Source: Odiellus spinosus
Lineage: Eukaryota > Arthropoda > Arachnida > Opiliones > Phalangiidae
Direction: 5' to 3'
Assembly (NCBI GenBank): GCA_963920705.1
Contig: OY987228.1
Location: 18,794,565 to 18,858,564 of the forward strand
Length of the DNA: 64,000 bases
A program made the position numbers and the translations under genes. The notes below the pieces were generated by a model. It made no database searches and was not told the origin of the DNA. It saw nothing but the letters and a program-made list of their open reading frames with translations. This document shows positions 46,148 to 58,126 of this stretch, in pieces. Position 1 is the first letter of the stretch, and each line of letters begins with the position of its first letter.

Positions 46148-49100
46148 GTGGCGTGAGAAGTATTCGAGTACGCAACGCGGTAACTTGTTTCCTTAAATCT
46201 GCCCTCCCTTCATTTATTGACAGGTTTCTATTTTATTACGGTCCTATTAAAAAGTTGCGTTACTTTGGGAGCGGGCGACTAACAACTTCGAAGCGTGGTT
46301 AAAATGAAAGAGGGTTAAAACCTTTTACACTTATATTTTCAACTCTCTTTTATATTTTCAACTGTCTTTAGAAGCGATATTTTCAGACGTCGTTAAGATT
46401 TTACGGGGGTAGTTGTAATTCAAAGCTATTTTGACGGGAAAACGACGTAAGACTAGTTTTACATTTAATTCGGAGTTACCACGGTTTATAAATTAATGTA
46501 TGAATTTAACAAATTAATTTTAAGTGTTGTTCAAGAGGCCTGCTTTATTTTTAAAGGTTTTAACGTTGTATAAATCCGTGTCATCTCTTGACACAATGTA
46601 AATTCGTAATGTAATTGTATTCCCAAATTAGCTTAATACTACCACTGAAATTTCAAAAAAACCTTGATATTATCAATGGGAAATTAGCATTGAAGTTCCA
46701 AAAACCTCTCAAAAAACCTAAAAATTTCAGAGCACCTTAGGAAAAATTGGGGAAATGTTTGACCCCTCGAGTCTAATTAGTTATAATTATGGTTTAAAGT
46801 TAAAGCAACTAATTTATTTGCTTATTATTAGCATCCTTGCAAAATTTAGGAAATGTTTTTTTGCTATATACTTTCATTTCCCCCAATCTTAACTTGGATT
46901 CATCACAGTTTCGCTCCCAGATATTTATGGAACCTTAAAACCGATAAAAATTTGTCAGGAAGTGTCTCGTAGCAACCGTGTGACTGTTGCTGATGTGTAT
47001 CCTCAATAAAACTAAAAATAGGAGGTCTGGTCTTTGGTTATAAAAACTGACATCTTTTTAAAATTTAGATAGGGTTCTTAAATATATTTTTTTTATGTGG
47101 AAAAATTGGTTTTCCTACCATTAAAATTAGTTTGATAGAAAAAAATTATCATTCTTCATCTTTTCGGTTTAGGGGAAGTTGAAGTTCCTTGTGTGGTCTT
47201 CTTACTCATCCCGGCGTTAACTGGATTTAAAATCTAAAAACTTTTTTCTTTTCTTTTTGTTTTTGAAGGGAGGGTAAAAAGTATATCTAATATATCTCCA
47301 GTTATTCAGGGAAAAAATTTCAATTATTGGCAGTACCCCTTCCCATCTAGTAAACTGTCTTTATGGATGCAATGGGCCTGTCGTATTCGAACCACGAGTT
47401 AGAGCATGGTTCAAGGAAGTCTCCTTAGGCCACTGAAGTTCATACTTCGGGCCATCAAAATAAAAAGTGCTAGGAGCCATAAGTAAGGACAATTTTGCTC
47501 CCACCAATCGGTAGACGCCTCACGTTTAACTTAGTAAAGCACACTCTTATAAACGCTGTATGACGCTATATGATTGGTTGGTGGTTATAATGTTGCTTTA
47601 CTAGCAAAAATTAGTTTTCTTTGATTCAAAGACCATTCCTTCGTCTTTATTTCGCAACCAAGTCTCATTTCTAAATAGTGTAGAATTTAATTCTCCTTTT
47701 CACTCGACCTTTAAGGTCTTGTTTGAGGTTAAAATGACGTCACGTAATTTTTAATCGACATACTTGTAAAACTATTAAAGGAACCACGGAGTTAAAAAAA
47801 AAAACCCACACGTACTATTAGTCCAAAAGAAAATTTAAGTTTAAGTGGAGCGAGCGGTGGGCCCGAGCTATCCACTTTTTATTCAAAAACATAATTCTTA
47901 AGTTAATTAATGTCTCTCTCATTAAATACCGGGAATCTTCTTCGTCTTTCTCTTGCAAAATTGAGAAAACCATTAGAATTTGGTTTAATATCCACCTCGA
48001 AGGTTCTTCCTTATAGCCCTTTTTATGACTTCTACTTCTTTTGTAATACTATATACTTTTGAATAAGAATATAGTTTAAGACGAGTTATGGCGGATTAAT
48101 ACGTAATATGAAACCTCATAAGGGTTGAAAATAGTTTCAAAAAGTTCTCTAAGAAGACTATCTTATAGCAATGGCTTATTGTTCGTTGGAATTAAACTCT
48201 TGGCTTCTCGAAAGAATAAGGAACTTCCAAAATTCTCTTAATGAAAATTTAAGCACCCACGTTAATTTTTTTCTCTCGACAAAATCGGAAAGAAACTTAA
48301 TCCTTGATGAAGACTTACTCGCGGGCTTGCGCTATCCGAATTGTTGGAATGCAAAAATAGCACGTAGTTCTCCGTATATTTATATTCGTGTAATCGTTTT
48401 TGAAATTACTTTTAATTCAGTAAAATTATATTCCCTAACCAGTGAAGATAAAACTTTATTATTTCCTCATACGTAATTTTAATCTAATTGTAAGTTAAGT
48501 TTAATTTTTAAAGTTAGAACCGACCTCCCTTCTCCAAGAACTTGGCGAGGAGCTGGTCATTTCGTTCGACCAGACTCGTTTCAGATAAGACTTAATCAGA
48601 CTAATTGATTTAATTTAATCTTATCAAAAAAAATCAATATGCAATATTTTAATTATCCAAGGACCTAGAGGGTACACTTAATGATTGCGGTGGTCTGTGG
48701 TATCTTGGAAATTAAATTTTATTTTTAAAGTAAACTTTTAAGTTTTAAACCCTTGGGTGCGATAAATATTTATAGGGAGGGTGAAAAGGTATATAAATTG
48801 TTTTAGATTATATTGAAGAGTGCATTATCAGAAAGCAGTTTTATTTTAAATGTCTATCGAGCTTTGGGCGCAATGAAGTATGAAAAATATATAATTCATT
48901 TAACTTCTGAATATAAAACTTGATTTCTTAAACATTCCCATTATCGTTTAATATTTTAACGCGACGACCTTTTAAATATCACGGCGAAAAATTTTAAATT
49001 ACGCTTTCGGGTATAATTTTAATATTAACGAGAACCCAATTACAGTTGTTCGCTTTATAGAGAACACGGTTAGGGGAGTCATTATCATAATTTGGTCCTA

Positions 49101-50043
49101 TGATATTTATAGCCAATAACGGGTAATTATATATCCATCTAATCTATAATCCTATATAATATTACAAATTTTTTCTATACGCAATCATTCAATATTTTAA
49201 CCCATCTTGTTCCCGACGACGTCGCGACATTCTTTAACGAATAAATTTTGGCTCGACAGTGTTGAACTATCGGATAGGGTAAGGGCAGTCCGAGTTAAGT
49301 AGCCTCTTGTTTTTTAACAAGAATATACTGTGGCGTTGCCGTAAGTCTGCAAATTTTTGATAATTCCACCCCTCCGATTGCCATTCCTCTTTAATCGTCC
49401 CCCTTCTTACAAGGCCTGTTACGCCGCGCGCGATCTTAAATGGGCTCCTAGTCTAATTAGAAATTCAAGACGACGTTCCCGGCGATGTATAGACGAGAAA
49501 GAAGAGGCTTTGGCCTGTAAGCTCCGAGATACAACTCGCGCAACTCGAGTCTTTTGACATTAATCGGATAAAATTCGTATACCGACTGGTCGCCCGCCCG
49601 CCGCGTCAGGGGAACTCTCTTCGTCGCGTCAAGAAATATGTATTAAAACAATTATCTCGCTTTTATACGTATATATACCTTGTAGCTAATTTCTATATTT
49701 TTCGGTCGGAAATTTTCCCGTCATTATAAGAATTTAATCCAGGTTTCCCTCGTAAACGTCTCGAGAATGATTTAGAAGAGTCATCAAAGACTATAACGCT
49801 TTGCGGCCACTCTTTTGGGGTTTTGGGGAAAACAAAGCTGTGTTTAGTCGTAACGAGTTCCGCGCGTATGTTGCCATCATTGGTCGCGTATCGTCCGAGG
49901 AACCTCGCTCGTTCTCTTGTTTATACATTCCATAGGGAACGGTCGTTACCTGCGGGGCTCAAACCTTATATCTTTCAAGAATATTATTTAAAGGAATACT
50001 ATACAATTGGTTCTTAATTATACTAGTGGTGATTACACCTTCA
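46148..50043. other. Mostly non-coding DNA
   Basis: A 101-codon open frame at 48171-48476 (starts MAYCSLELN) has no recognisable motif and I leave it uncalled. A CpG-richer patch lies at 49200-49620. A weak tRNA-like segment lies at 47370-47440. Confidence 0.4.
47370..47440 (-). repeat. tRNA-like segment, possible SINE head
   Basis: On the minus strand TGGCCTAAGGAG (47432-47421) resembles a pol III A box, and GGTTCGAATAC (47393-47383) is close to the B box. The T-arm TCGTG/TACGA around GTTCGAA can pair with one G-T. The spacing is about 39 nt and no full cloverleaf closes, so it is not a tRNA gene. A SINE is possible. Confidence 0.25.
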
Positions 50044-50050
50044 TTGTAAC
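50044..50050. repeat. 7-bp target duplication TTGTAAC (left)
   Basis: Repeated exactly at 50389-50395. Confidence 0.9.
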
Positions 50051-50388
50051 CAGAAGCCGATGAAACCCTCCTTTGAAGTCTATTACTCCAGGGTCTTGTC
50101 TACCCCTCTCTGTATGGGTTAGTTTCAAAAAGCGCGATTCGTACGCCTTCCAACGGTAGATATTTTCGGAGCGGGAATTCGTCGAGCGAATATCTCTAGC
50201 AGCCTTGGAGTTCGTCAAAAAAAACGTCGTCGTTTGTGGAGAGAGAGAATTTCCAATTTTTCGTAGACAGGGGGCATGAAGTAGGACCCCTCCGATCTCG
50301 TAAAATTGTGAATTTTACCCATACAGAGAGGAGCGCTATATGGAACATTAGAGTAGTAGACTTCAAAGGAGGGTTTCATCGGCTTCTG
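50051..50388 (-). mobile_element. 338-bp MITE, 7-bp TSD family, copy 3
   Basis: Same terminal repeats as copies 1 and 2, but the interior runs the other way and has more differences (for example TTTCGTAGACAGGGGGCATG). Flanked by TTGTAAC on both sides. Confidence 0.93.
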
Positions 50389-50395
50389 TTGTAAC
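50389..50395. repeat. 7-bp target duplication TTGTAAC (right)
   Basis: Exact copy of 50044-50050. Confidence 0.9.
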
Positions 50396-53300
50396 GTGAA
50401 TCTAGTCGGGTGTCTCTCGAAATAGTTTCTACCCTTTTCCTAGGAATAAACCGCAGATTGCAAGAGCCGATAGGTTCCGAAACAAGCGAAAAATTTGTAT
50501 AAAAGCCATTCTTATCCTAATTTACGTCCGCCCTAGCTATACACATAAAATAAATCAAGTCTAAAATCATGTGAACAAATAAACCAATGAACTGTTCCTT
50601 TAAGGGTAGTATATGCGCTCATATCTAATGAAATAATGTTTGGGGGAAGCTTGAGAAAGGGGTAAGATAGCTAAGTATTATTTAACCTTAATCTCTATTC
50701 ACTAGGAAGAGTCGAACGTATATTTTTCTTTCACCTCGGATTAGAAGCGCAAACGAAGCTATATAAGCTATTCTTTATGTATGATTTGTTTATTTAATGA
50801 TAAAAGGTAGCCTAGCTTTATCCACGTTGCCAATTCGAGGTTGGAACTGATCGTAGTACCGGATTTTATGATCCTCCCGAAATTGTACTAAGGGGATCGC
50901 GGTCTTTATAACGGACAATTTTCTAAATTGGTAGTATATAACGCGAAGTATATAAGACATATATAATAAAAATTGGTTTCGATTAGTTTTGGTACTTTTT
51001 CCCCTAGCTGTAATACTCCCAGTAAGTTATAACCCCTTTTCCGGAATGAGACAATTAAATATTTTTTTTTATTATTTTAACTCTTTTACTCGGCGGCACC
51101 GCGAGTTTGCGGACACAGTTATCCCATATCTTTCTCTTTTTCTCATTTTGGGTTCGCGCTAAATGGGAGTTTTCTTCTTTATCTCGGTCAGTCCCATTTT
51201 TAATAGAGTTATTATCCGAAGGAAATTATATTCGGAGGGAGAAAACCGACTGTAGGGAGAGAGAGAGAGAAGGGAATGCCAGAGAAGCGTCCGTTAGAGA
51301 GAGAGAGAAAGAGAAAGATAGGAGAGTAGAAAGCGCTATGTCAGCCGTAATTAGGCGTTCGGTTCAAAAAGATGCCCTTGGAGCCATTTTTCCGCTAATG
51401 TTCCATCGTGGAGCCAGCTTGGGCATAAAACGCGATGGACGGCATTTGGCGCTATATAGCTAATATAGCTCGTGCGCGAGTATTGGTTTGAAAGAAACGA
51501 GCCGCGTTTGCACTACGTACAAAAGTCATCGTTTCTTACGTATTTCTATTCGATATATATAACGAAGCTAAATGAAGTACGCGCCAATGCTCTTTATAGT
51601 TGAGAATACTGAATGTGGAATTGAAAAATATATAGTCGCGAGGCTTATTTCTCCGATTTCTTCGCCTTTGGCGCCTACCCCATCAATTCTTTAACATTTT
51701 TTTCTTTCTTTTAACTTCTCTCTCTTTGAAGAAAGAGAAAGGGAGAAAGAAATAACCTTTAGAAACGACACGCGATCTCTTTCTTGTACGCTTGTACTAC
51801 ATTGCATCCGCGTTCGCGGTGTAAAGATCCGACTAGAGGGTGTATCACTCGTTTACAGTTAAACTTTACAGCGAAAGGAAAGTTTCTTTCCTTAGCTTCT
51901 TAACTTAACGGCAGGATTATCCCACTTCGATAGTTAGTTGAGTTGAAAATCAATTTTTTTCATACTTTTTTCTTCAGACTGTTCCAAAAGGAAAGGTCGA
52001 TTCGCCCGGCCGAGGGCATCTCAACTTCTTTTTCTTCCCCTTTCTATAACGGAAAAAAATCAGACGAGAGGCTATAGTGTAAAGAACATTGCTAAAGAAC
52101 TAGCTAGCACCGTTGAAAGAAATACCCTTACTTTTTTTATTCATTTTTCTGCCCAAATCGTTTTTACGCCTCGTTGGTTGTTAGTTTTTGAAATTTGAAT
52201 AGATTCTCTAGCCTGGATGACACGGTTTTCTTGGCAGCGGCTAAAATATCATCTCCCTGGAGCCATCGCTGAAAATCTAGGCGTATATATAAACTTAAAT
52301 GGTTTTATTTTAGCTCGAATGATTGCGGTATACGTAGTAAATGTTTTGACGTTGGTTGAGCCGTTTTTATTTCGGAGCTAAAATAAAACGTGGCGGGGTA
52401 ATGTAATAAACCTCAGGCGTGGTTCTTTCCTTTTTCTAAATCTCTTCGCGGTCGGTCGGTCGGTCGGCGAGACAAAATGCTTATTTATCCACCTTTTTAT
52501 ATATTTTTTATCTTTTTATCAAATCACTTTTATATTGTTTGAGCAACAAAAAGAGACGAACGCAAGCGCATTTTGTATATACAAATTGGTTAATAATTTA
52601 AACGCTAATCATTTCTACTCCGTATGCTCATTACTTAATTAACGTTAATTTAGGGGTGGATAATTTAGCCCGAAGAAAATTGAGTTTCACGCTTGTATTA
52701 GGAATGACTCAAGTCCGTAAACATTAAGACTCCGTTGTTTAGGAGGGAAGAAATGACACATAGAAAAAGTTTACTTTATACCTTATTTTAGAGCTGTTAA
52801 TCAGCTCGACATCTTCCTGCATGCATTTGTATAAATATATAATCAAAAGCTCATAGAATAAACCCAAAAGTGTAGTCCGCGAAGCTGGATTTGGGTTTAA
52901 AAACCAACCTTAACACAGAGCCAATCAGAATTTTGCTTAGTAAATTTTACGTCGACGATATTTTCCGTAACGTTAAACGTTAATCATTGATTCGGTTACC
53001 GCGCTTCTGTAGGCCTAGTATGAACGTTGCTAATGTGAATTTTGTTTCGCTACTAACCGTTTTAATTTATACGATATTTATTATTTATTGGCTTTAATTT
53101 TTTTCCAATGATCTAAAAACCACTCAAAACTTGTAAATTAACACGACGGAATATTTGGTAATCGTATTTTCCAAAAGGACAGACATCGTTTGAATATTGC
53201 GTAAGAATGATGTCACGACTAAAGTTAGAGAATATTTTCCCTCCAAACTACTCGTTCCACACTCGAAACCTATATATCTATGCATGTATCAAGTTTTCTC

Positions 53301-53550
53301 ATCTCTTCACGCCGTAATTCTCCATGAAACGTTTCGTGCTATTTTCCACTCGAATTTTCATTTTTTTTCTTCCGATTTTTCGGCTTTTTTGTTGGAAATT
53401 TGTTAAATTAAAAATTACTCTTTTCTTCTATCACGTTATGTTCTGGTAGTAGCGAATAGAATTTATGGCGAGAAACGGAAATATAGCGAAAAAGAGAAAA
53501 TAATTTATTTTTGAGATTTTTACCCCGTGCATCGGATTTTCTTAACGGGA
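50396..53550. other. Non-coding DNA with CpG-richer patches
   Basis: 51090-52480 is less AT-rich than the rest, with GA tracts (51257-51330), CT tracts and a GGTC tandem (52450-52468). This could be UTR or regulatory DNA. The 118-codon frame at 51107-51463 is low-complexity and probably not coding. Confidence 0.35.
52449..52469 (+). repeat. GGTC tetranucleotide run
   Basis: About five GGTC units in a GC-rich spot. Confidence 0.75.
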
Positions 53551-53932
53551 TTAAAGGGATAGTACCACGATTTGTTTTTTAATTAAACTTTTAACCATTT
53601 TATCATCAATTTCGGTCGTAAATGAACCTACTTGATGTCCAAAAGTGATTTTCATATAAAATTATTTTTTGTTTCAATAATAAGGTTAGCCACTTCAACT
53701 TAACGAGTTATCAAAATCCACATATAGACCAGTAATTTTTAAAAAAAATGATTTTTTGTTTTAAAAATTTATTTGAATTCGAAACAATCTGAAAACGTGA
53801 TAGTGTGAACGTAGCTTATGGCACTCTGATGGAGCGAGCGCCTCGAGTGCGTTAGAAGCGTTTATACATAAAAATATCCTTGTTAAATAGTTTGAGTATC
53901 CCTTTAAAAATAACGTGATAATATCCCTTTAA
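53551..53932. mobile_element. MITE at a TTAA site (D)
   Basis: Element 53555-53928: left end AGGGATAGTACCACG and right end, reversed, AGGGATATTATCACG, each flanked by TTAA. A second possible right end (AGGGATACTC reversed, at 53894-53903) lies 25 bp inside and is also followed by TTAA. The ends start AGGGA like elements A-C, but the interior is unrelated. Confidence 0.75.
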
Positions 53933-56900
53933 AGTACAGAATTTTGGAATGAAAAAAATCTCTGGCTTTCTCTAAAAGTCACGTTTTAGTATTTAATAAT
54001 ATGGCCTTCAAATAATCTCTGGTACGAGCCTGTTTTACATTTAGTTCCTACGCCCTTATTACTTTTTTTTTTTTTTTTTTTCTTTCTAAGATTCTCTTCT
54101 ACTAGTTACCATCAATATTACATTTTTTTATTTTTTTATATATTTTTTTTTTCAATCTGGGCAATGATTTTTAATTAGTGTTCAATCGAAGGCGACAGAA
54201 TTACTCGATCTACAACTCAACCCTCGTGTTTTCGATGAATTATGTATCAGTTTAGTATCGCCTTTATACTCTTAAACAAGATCATTTTTCATTATACAGA
54301 AACCCAGGCGGATTATTACATTATACTAATTTTCATAGAAATATATATATCCCTTATAAAGTACAGTTCAGCTTAAGAATATTCGATTCAGTGCATGTTT
54401 GTTTAGTTATTGATGGTGAGGTTTAGAGAGATGTACAATTGAGAATTATGAACTAATTAAAAATATGTAGAATTGTTAATTATTCATTGGTAGGCCCAGA
54501 TTAAATGGGACCAAGGGTAATTGTTAATTATGGCCCCTTAAGAATAATTTTCAGTGCCCAAAAACTTCAAAATTCAGCATTACAAGAATCAAAAAAATTA
54601 CTACAAAGAATTATCAAAACCTATTCTTAAAATTAAATTTATGGAGTCTCAATATTTCTCTGAAATATTAGCTTTGTAATAATCGTTTACCATGGTGGAA
54701 ATGTAGATTAAATTTTTATTATACTTTACGAACTTAATTTGCTATTCGTGAGTGCAGGCCTGTAGCCCTTCTTCAGTCGTGCGTTAGGAATAATTAAATT
54801 TATATAACGCACTAGAATTCAAATATTAACGTGTCTAAAGGAGTTGCTTTAGTGTAACGATATCTCTCCAAAAATTAACTTCGTAATACTTCTCAAACCT
54901 CTCTAAAAATTAGCTTATTTAGTCGAATATTTCTCTTCTAAGCTATCTAAAATCTTGTAACGCCTGCTTGCAAACTTTGTATATCAAGTCAAAATTAGTT
55001 TTAAACAAGTAGGATAGGATCTTTGAAAAAAAAATCAAAACCAAAACGTTATCTAAACCATCTCATTCCTCTTTCGCGTCTCGACACCTTTCCACCGTGA
55101 CATTCCACGCAGTCCAGAGAGAGAGGGAAAACAAAAAAAGGTGGGCTGACGAGTGAAGCTTCGAAGCGGGACGGTTGGAACACTTTTACAGGCGATTAGG
55201 GGTAGGGGGTTCTTTTGAATATTTTTGTTTTTCTTTCGAAAAACTAACCCATTTTTTTAAAAACGAATAAAATCTTATTAGCGTCGGAATTTTTTGTCAA
55301 AGTAAAAATGTCTGGCGAAAATAAAAACTAATTCTCGTTCGTAATGAGGGACCTTTGCGTCAAATTTAACGCGAACGCTTTTTTCCACTTATTCTTATAG
55401 GATGTGAAATACTTATTATCTCATTATCTAAAAGCCTCTTATGTCGCGGATCGAAGAAAAAGAGCCTTTCTTCTCGATCCTGAAACTTAGCAGAAATTCG
55501 CCATCAGTCAAGATTTCTCTAACCCACCCCTACCCTTCTCTTCTCCTTTTTGGCTTTTTCCCTTCCGTCCCATAAAGGGAAGGTGAAAAGGAAGATTATT
55601 TATGTTTATTTTTACGACAAAAACAACCCACTATTTAATTAATCTAACCACGAGTAAACTTCTCGTTAATTGGATAAAAACTTAAAACAATTATTTCACT
55701 ATAAGGTTATACTTACAATTAAACTAATGCAGTTTAAAGTCACTTGCAAGGTGTTTTTAAAAGTCGAATTTAAATGTAAGATAACATTTTAAACATCTAT
55801 CAAGTATTTCGTCTGTTAACTTAATCATTATAATTATTCTCAGTAACTTGGGCGCGTCTATACGGAGCTAATTTAATGATCTAAAACAAATTGGAAATTT
55901 TACTATCACGTTCATAACCCTAACAAAGACACTCAATGTTATCATAAACTGTAAAATTTAAGACGAAGAAAATCACTTCACCTTTTTACAATTCCTTTAA
56001 ATGGTGTTCGTGGGATGTCTGTTAATAGAGTAAAAATGTAATGTTGGTATATTCCTTCAACGTCAGTATCCTATTTTCCAGGGACATCTTCCTATTAATT
56101 AATTCGAAGCGAAAAGGATGTAGTGTCTCGTTTCCGGAGTGAGAACGAAAGGAGTTATTTCTTTTCTTTCTTTTCTGGAGGATAAATTTTTTAATTCGAC
56201 TGGAGAGTCGCGCGGAGAGTAGAAACGTATCCAATTAATGCTCCTTTTTTTTTTTTTTCGGGCCTTAATGCGTTTTTAATGGTTCCGGGTGTACGCTTTT
56301 TTGTATTAAATGTCTCCGCTCGTTATCCCTGGGATTCTTCGAGTATCGCGCGAAGCTTATATCGTTCCCTCGATAGCTAGACGCTCTAGAATCTGAGCGA
56401 TCACCGACATTAGGGAAAAGAAAGATAGAAGATAATTGGCCCGAGGTTTTTAAATTGTCTCTCTCCTCCTATCTTAAATTTTTTTATGAAAACATTAGAT
56501 AGACCCCCTATCTCTTCAATAAATGTCTACCATATTTTGATCAAAGACGCGGTTAATCTATTTACAACCTTATTTCTAAAACCCGTTATGTCAAATATAT
56601 TTGTTTTGGGCCCCCATCGAAAAATCATTTTTCAACCCTGAATATTCTATTAACACGTAAAATTTCTAAGCCTTTGTAATGAATTAAGACTTCCTTTCCG
56701 TTTGTCTTGTATGATTGGCTTGCTTGCCCGTAATATTACAAGTCATTATGCAATGACTACTTAATTCTCTGAGATTTAGCGTTGCGTATCAACCGACCTT
56801 AGTATTCCTCATTTTGTTAATTCCCTTTGAACCGTTGTATACGTATATAATTCTGTTTTCCCTAGCTTTGAATTTAATTAGTGCAAATTGCCATTCGAAA

Positions 56901-57568
56901 AGGAAATGGAACAAAAAAAAAATTGTTGTTTCGAAACGTACATCGTAATTGGTTAATTTTTTAAACCCTATTATCAAAGATGATTTTAAAAGCCTTTCTA
57001 GCAATGCCCTTTTTTATTAATTTAATAGGATTTTCCGGGGAATTAAATTTACGCTAATTTTGTAGTGTATTTAGGTCGTGATAATTCCCTAATAATAAGA
57101 TTAACACTCGCGAGGAAGCTTGAATACGTTTAAGAGTTGGCAGTGCACATTGTTATACAAAGCTATGTATACCGGTTTTAATAGGGCTTACGTTATGTCG
57201 AAAGGTTTCTGGGGGATTATGTATACGGCTTTGTTTTTGTTATTTTTTTCTAAGTGCCTTTTCTTTCTTGGTTGTTTACTAATCCGATTAGTAATTTTTT
57301 TTTGTGAATGCAACCGTATACTTTTTCGGATTACTGCAAATATATACTGGCCCTATCTTCTTTATACTTGGAAATGTGAACCTAATCAATATGATTCTTT
57401 CCTAACCAATTATATTAAACTATAACCAGCTATGATCGAAACAAAAACTCTATAACAGGAGTATTCTACGAATAAATTTGCTTACAAACAGTTGCGCCCC
57501 TTCGCGTCGGTCCAATTTTTACCCACTTTCTCTCTCGGTATACTAGCCGTTGGGCCATATTACCTTCC
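53933..57568. other. Non-coding DNA, no gene seen
   Basis: AT-rich with several T-runs (54062-54080, 56249-56259). The 101-codon hydrophobic frame at 57120-57425 has no recognisable family and is not called. Confidence 0.4.
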
Positions 57569-57573
57569 CCGTC

Positions 57574-58002
57574 TGAAGAATTTTAATTTCCTTCTACGCC
57601 TGGTTCTAAGCTTGGGAGAGCTTGTTTAGTTTTTACGAATCCCTGGAAACGGACTGAAACATTTCCAAGAATTTTCTAATAATTACTCGTTTATTTTCTA
57701 AGTTCTAACTTCGATTTATTTTTATTTTCGACCTTTTTTATGCGGCCCTATTTCGAGAGGTTTTTTTTTTTTCTCTCTCTCTGTCCAAGTTTTAAATACA
57801 GAATGAATATTTTTGTTCCAACATTTTTCTTTTGTAACGGAGCCGAGCAAACGGACAATGGGAACAGGTGCGTTATATTTTTGGGTTTTTACATGAATTC
57901 CTCCATCGCTCGGCTCTCCCAAAAAGGTTGTTTATAAAGTAGTACAGATTTTATTAAGTTGTTACAATGATTTTTGGGCGGGAGTGACCAAGTTATTTAG
58001 CA
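57574..58002 (-). repeat. 3' LTR of element 2
   Basis: 429 bp, starts TG and ends CA. The left boundary is fixed by where it begins to match 63702-64000; the right boundary by CA followed by the C-rich tract. Confidence 0.93.
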
Positions 58003-58010
58003 CTCCCCCC
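58003..58010 (-). other. Polypurine tract of element 2
   Basis: CTCCCCCC on the plus strand, GGGGGGAG in element sense, directly before the 3' LTR TG. Confidence 0.85.
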
Positions 58011-58033
58011 GGTGATACTTGAAGAGTATCACC
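58011..58033 (-). other. Hairpin next to the polypurine tract
   Basis: GGTGATACT (58011-58019) and AGTATCACC (58025-58033) pair perfectly around the 5-nt loop TGAAG. It has the same position and stem length as the hairpin of element 1 but shares no stem sequence with it. Confidence 0.85.
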
Positions 58034-58126
58034 CTATGGTTTTTCTTTGGTTACATTTTTATTTACATGATTATACACTTTTGGTTACACAATATATATG
58101 TATATTTTTTTTTTTTTTTTGCAGTT

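Noticed and set aside
48171..48476. 101-codon open frame
   Set aside because: No family, signal or domain recognised; isolated in AT-rich DNA. Could be chance.
51107..51463. 118-codon open frame
   Set aside because: Built largely on a GA-repeat (Arg/Glu runs); composition artefact.
57120..57425. 101-codon hydrophobic frame with membrane-like segments
   Set aside because: T-rich DNA gives Phe/Leu/Ile runs by chance; no family recognised.
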